From Paratinospora sagittata (lineage: Eukaryota; Streptophyta; Magnoliopsida; Ranunculales; Menispermaceae), in NCBI GenBank assembly GCA_035771175.1, contig CM069599.1, positions 35,621,562 to 35,685,561 of the forward strand: 64,000 nucleotides of DNA, read 5' to 3'. Positions 62,226-64,000 of this stretch are shown here, piece after piece. The translations under genes were made by a program, and so were the position numbers. Position 1 is the first letter of the stretch. Each line of letters starts with the position of its first letter. The notes beneath the pieces were generated by a model. That model was not told the DNA's origin. It was given only the letters and a program-made list of their open reading frames with translations, and searched no databases.

Positions 62226-64000
62226 TTATGCACCCCCATCACGGAGGGTTGGACACCTCCGCCTGTTGTGGCCTTCTTGTCCACATTGTCTACATCTAAT
62301 CTTAGAAGAGGATTCCCTTATATCCATCTCATTTCTTAAGCGCGACGACCTCGGTCGACCAGATTTGCGAACATGACCAGAAGCAGGTATCACCGTATAA
62401 GGAATAGTACATTCTGGCCAATAAGATTCGTGCGGAATTGGATGGAACTGAGATTCGTAACACTTAGAGTAATGCTGGAGGAGGTACCAATGATCAATGT
62501 ATTGGTCACAATTGATCGAAGCATAACGACACGCTGCTTGGACGTGTGAACAAGGAATCCCATAACATTGCCATTTGCCGCAGCTGCAGAAACGATCTCT
62601 TAGTCGAACCACCTGCTTGTTTCCCCCCTTGTTCATGCGGACATCTTGTATACCGGTAACAACCTCAAATGTCTCAAGCTGTCGATTGATCATTGTAACA
62701 GTGTGGTTCCCTGCCTTAAGCCCCCAATTTTTCATTTTCTCAACCGCATACTTTGTGAAAACTTCTCCATTAGCAATTGCTTCATCAATTTCTTGCCGTC
62801 TAACGATAAACCACCGAACACATCGATAAAACGTCAACTGAACCAATGCTGTGACGGGATAAAATCGAGCCCCCTTCAATACTCCATTGAAACACTCTAA
62901 AGGAAAAAAACAGGAAACAAATCAGACGGTAATTGACAATAAAAAAATAACTCAGAGAATTCAAATAAGTAAATGCATAGACTAACCAGCGACATTCATA
63001 GTCATCTAACCATACCGCACCCCGCCATCGTAAGCCATTGTCCACCGCTCTCTAGGAAGGGTGATGGGATTAAACCATCTTGTGCAACCCTCTTTCTGGT
63101 GCTCTAGTTCTTTCATTAGTGCCTCAAACTTACGTGGTTGGTGTTGTGACCCTGCTGCCTTGACCAAATCTCTCAACTTCTCGTTACGGTACTTATCATT
63201 GAAATTACTACCCACATGCCTCAAACAGAACCTATGATATGCCTCCGGCTCGGTCCAACCATTCTCTACTCTTTTAACTGCATTCAATATGCCAGGGTGA
63301 CGATCACTGACAAGGCAAATGCCTTCTCTGTTAGTGACGCTATAACGAAGTTTCCTTAGAAACCATGCCCAATTGTCAGTATTTTCTTGATGAACAATAG
63401 CAAATGCGAGAGGGAATATATGACTGGCTGCATCGATTGCCGTGGCGATGAGCAACTTACCGCAGTACTTTCCATATAAGTGTGTACCATCTATTTGTAT
63501 GATAGGCCTACAATGCTTAAAACCCTCAATTGAGGGACCAAAAGCCCAAAAAGAACGATGAAATATGACTATCCCATTGTTGTCAGGTTCGTAGTGATTT
63601 ACAAATGCGTGCGAACCTGGATTACTAGCATTCAATGCATCCATCCATTTTGGGAGTAGGTTATACGATCCCTCCCAATCACCAAATATCTTTTCCATCA
63701 CCTTTTTTTTTTGCACGCCACACTTTTCTGTAATGCACATCGTATTTGTAATTATTTTTAATGACTTGATGTAGCGCTGACACAGAAGTTGAAGGATCTC
63801 GCTTTACAATATCAAAAATTTCGCGATATATTAGCTTTAAATCCAATTGTCTATGATCTTGCGACATTTGGGCATAAATACATGTGTGTGGAAATGGGCA
63901 TTTTGTGATCTCAAACAATCCCGATTTCTTGCGTTTCGAAGCCCGTAGCCTCCACTGACAACCATCTTTCGATTTCTTACACCTAATAGACCAAAATTTG
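62226..64000 (-). pseudogene. MuDR-type transposase, frameshifted, runs off the window
   Basis: Reading down the minus strand: N-terminal MuDR region (GLFEITKCPFPHTC, IYREIFDIVKRDPSTSVSAL), MULE transposase domain (IIQIDGTHLYGKYCGKLLIA, AWFLRKLRYSVTNREGICLV, LRHVGSNFNDKYRNEKLRDL), intron from about 62,992 down to 62,896, SWIM zinc finger (CSCGKWQCYGIPCSHV) and a CCHC knuckle (CRQCGQEGHNRRRC) before the stop. One extra A in a 10-A run at about 63,703-63,712 shifts the frame, and a TAG occurs just before the intron (YG-stop-MTMNVAE). The start lies beyond 64,000. It is probably inactive unless these are sequencing errors. Confidence 0.85.

Overview
This is nuclear DNA from a flowering plant, very probably a dicot. 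Genes are split into many small exons by AT-rich introns with plant-type splice sites. The window carries Ty1/copia, LINE, SINE, MITE and Mutator-like elements and no bacterial gene organisation. The species cannot be read from the sequence.

Region 1 (1-26,398, + strand) is one large gene. It is a type IIB autoinhibited Ca2+-ATPase of the ACA8/9/10 plasma-membrane clade, entered part-way through its N-terminal exon. I could place 33 exons; they join into one open frame of 1,043 residues that carries every catalytic P-type ATPase motif. Two introns appear to be GC-AG. Introns hold LINE tails, a SINE and MITE-like repeats.

Region 2 (about 27,600-57,200, all - strand, tail-to-tail with the ATPase gene) is the unusual part. 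It is a tandem array of six related units, A to F from low to high coordinate. Each intact unit begins with an exon for a ubiquitin-like domain with a diglycine motif (usually LRLRGG or LRMRGG) and an acidic, serine-rich tail. All five intact first exons end in phase 1. What follows are exons homologous to the 5' half of an ACA Ca2+-ATPase: N-terminal calmodulin-binding region, linker, first membrane helix and part of the actuator domain. Unit F keeps ACA exons 1' to 3. Units B to E keep different subsets of exons 4 to 10, including the same GC-type donor after exon 4. Unit A instead runs, in compatible phase, into a copia gag reading frame. A fragment of translation factor eIFiso4G (MIF4G domain, four exons, open frame) sits in place of unit E's membrane-helix exon. 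Units B and C are decayed; D, E and F still have open, splice-compatible 5' parts. The array is broken up by a 4.6 kb copia element with both LTRs, a solo LTR, a LINE 3' end, a 475 bp retroposon with 14 bp target repeats, and MITEs.

Region 3 (57,689-64,000) is transposon-rich. It contains a 1.5 kb non-autonomous Mutator-type element with long inverted repeats and a 9 bp target duplication, a fragment resembling mitochondrial atp1, the 5' part of another copia element (LTR, primer binding site, repetitive leader, gag and protease), and a decayed MuDR-type transposase that runs off the window edge.

The main hypothesis is that a ubiquitin-like first exon captured the regulatory N-terminus of a Ca2+-ATPase and then amplified next to a complete ATPase gene. 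Whether any of these chimeras is expressed cannot be told from sequence alone.
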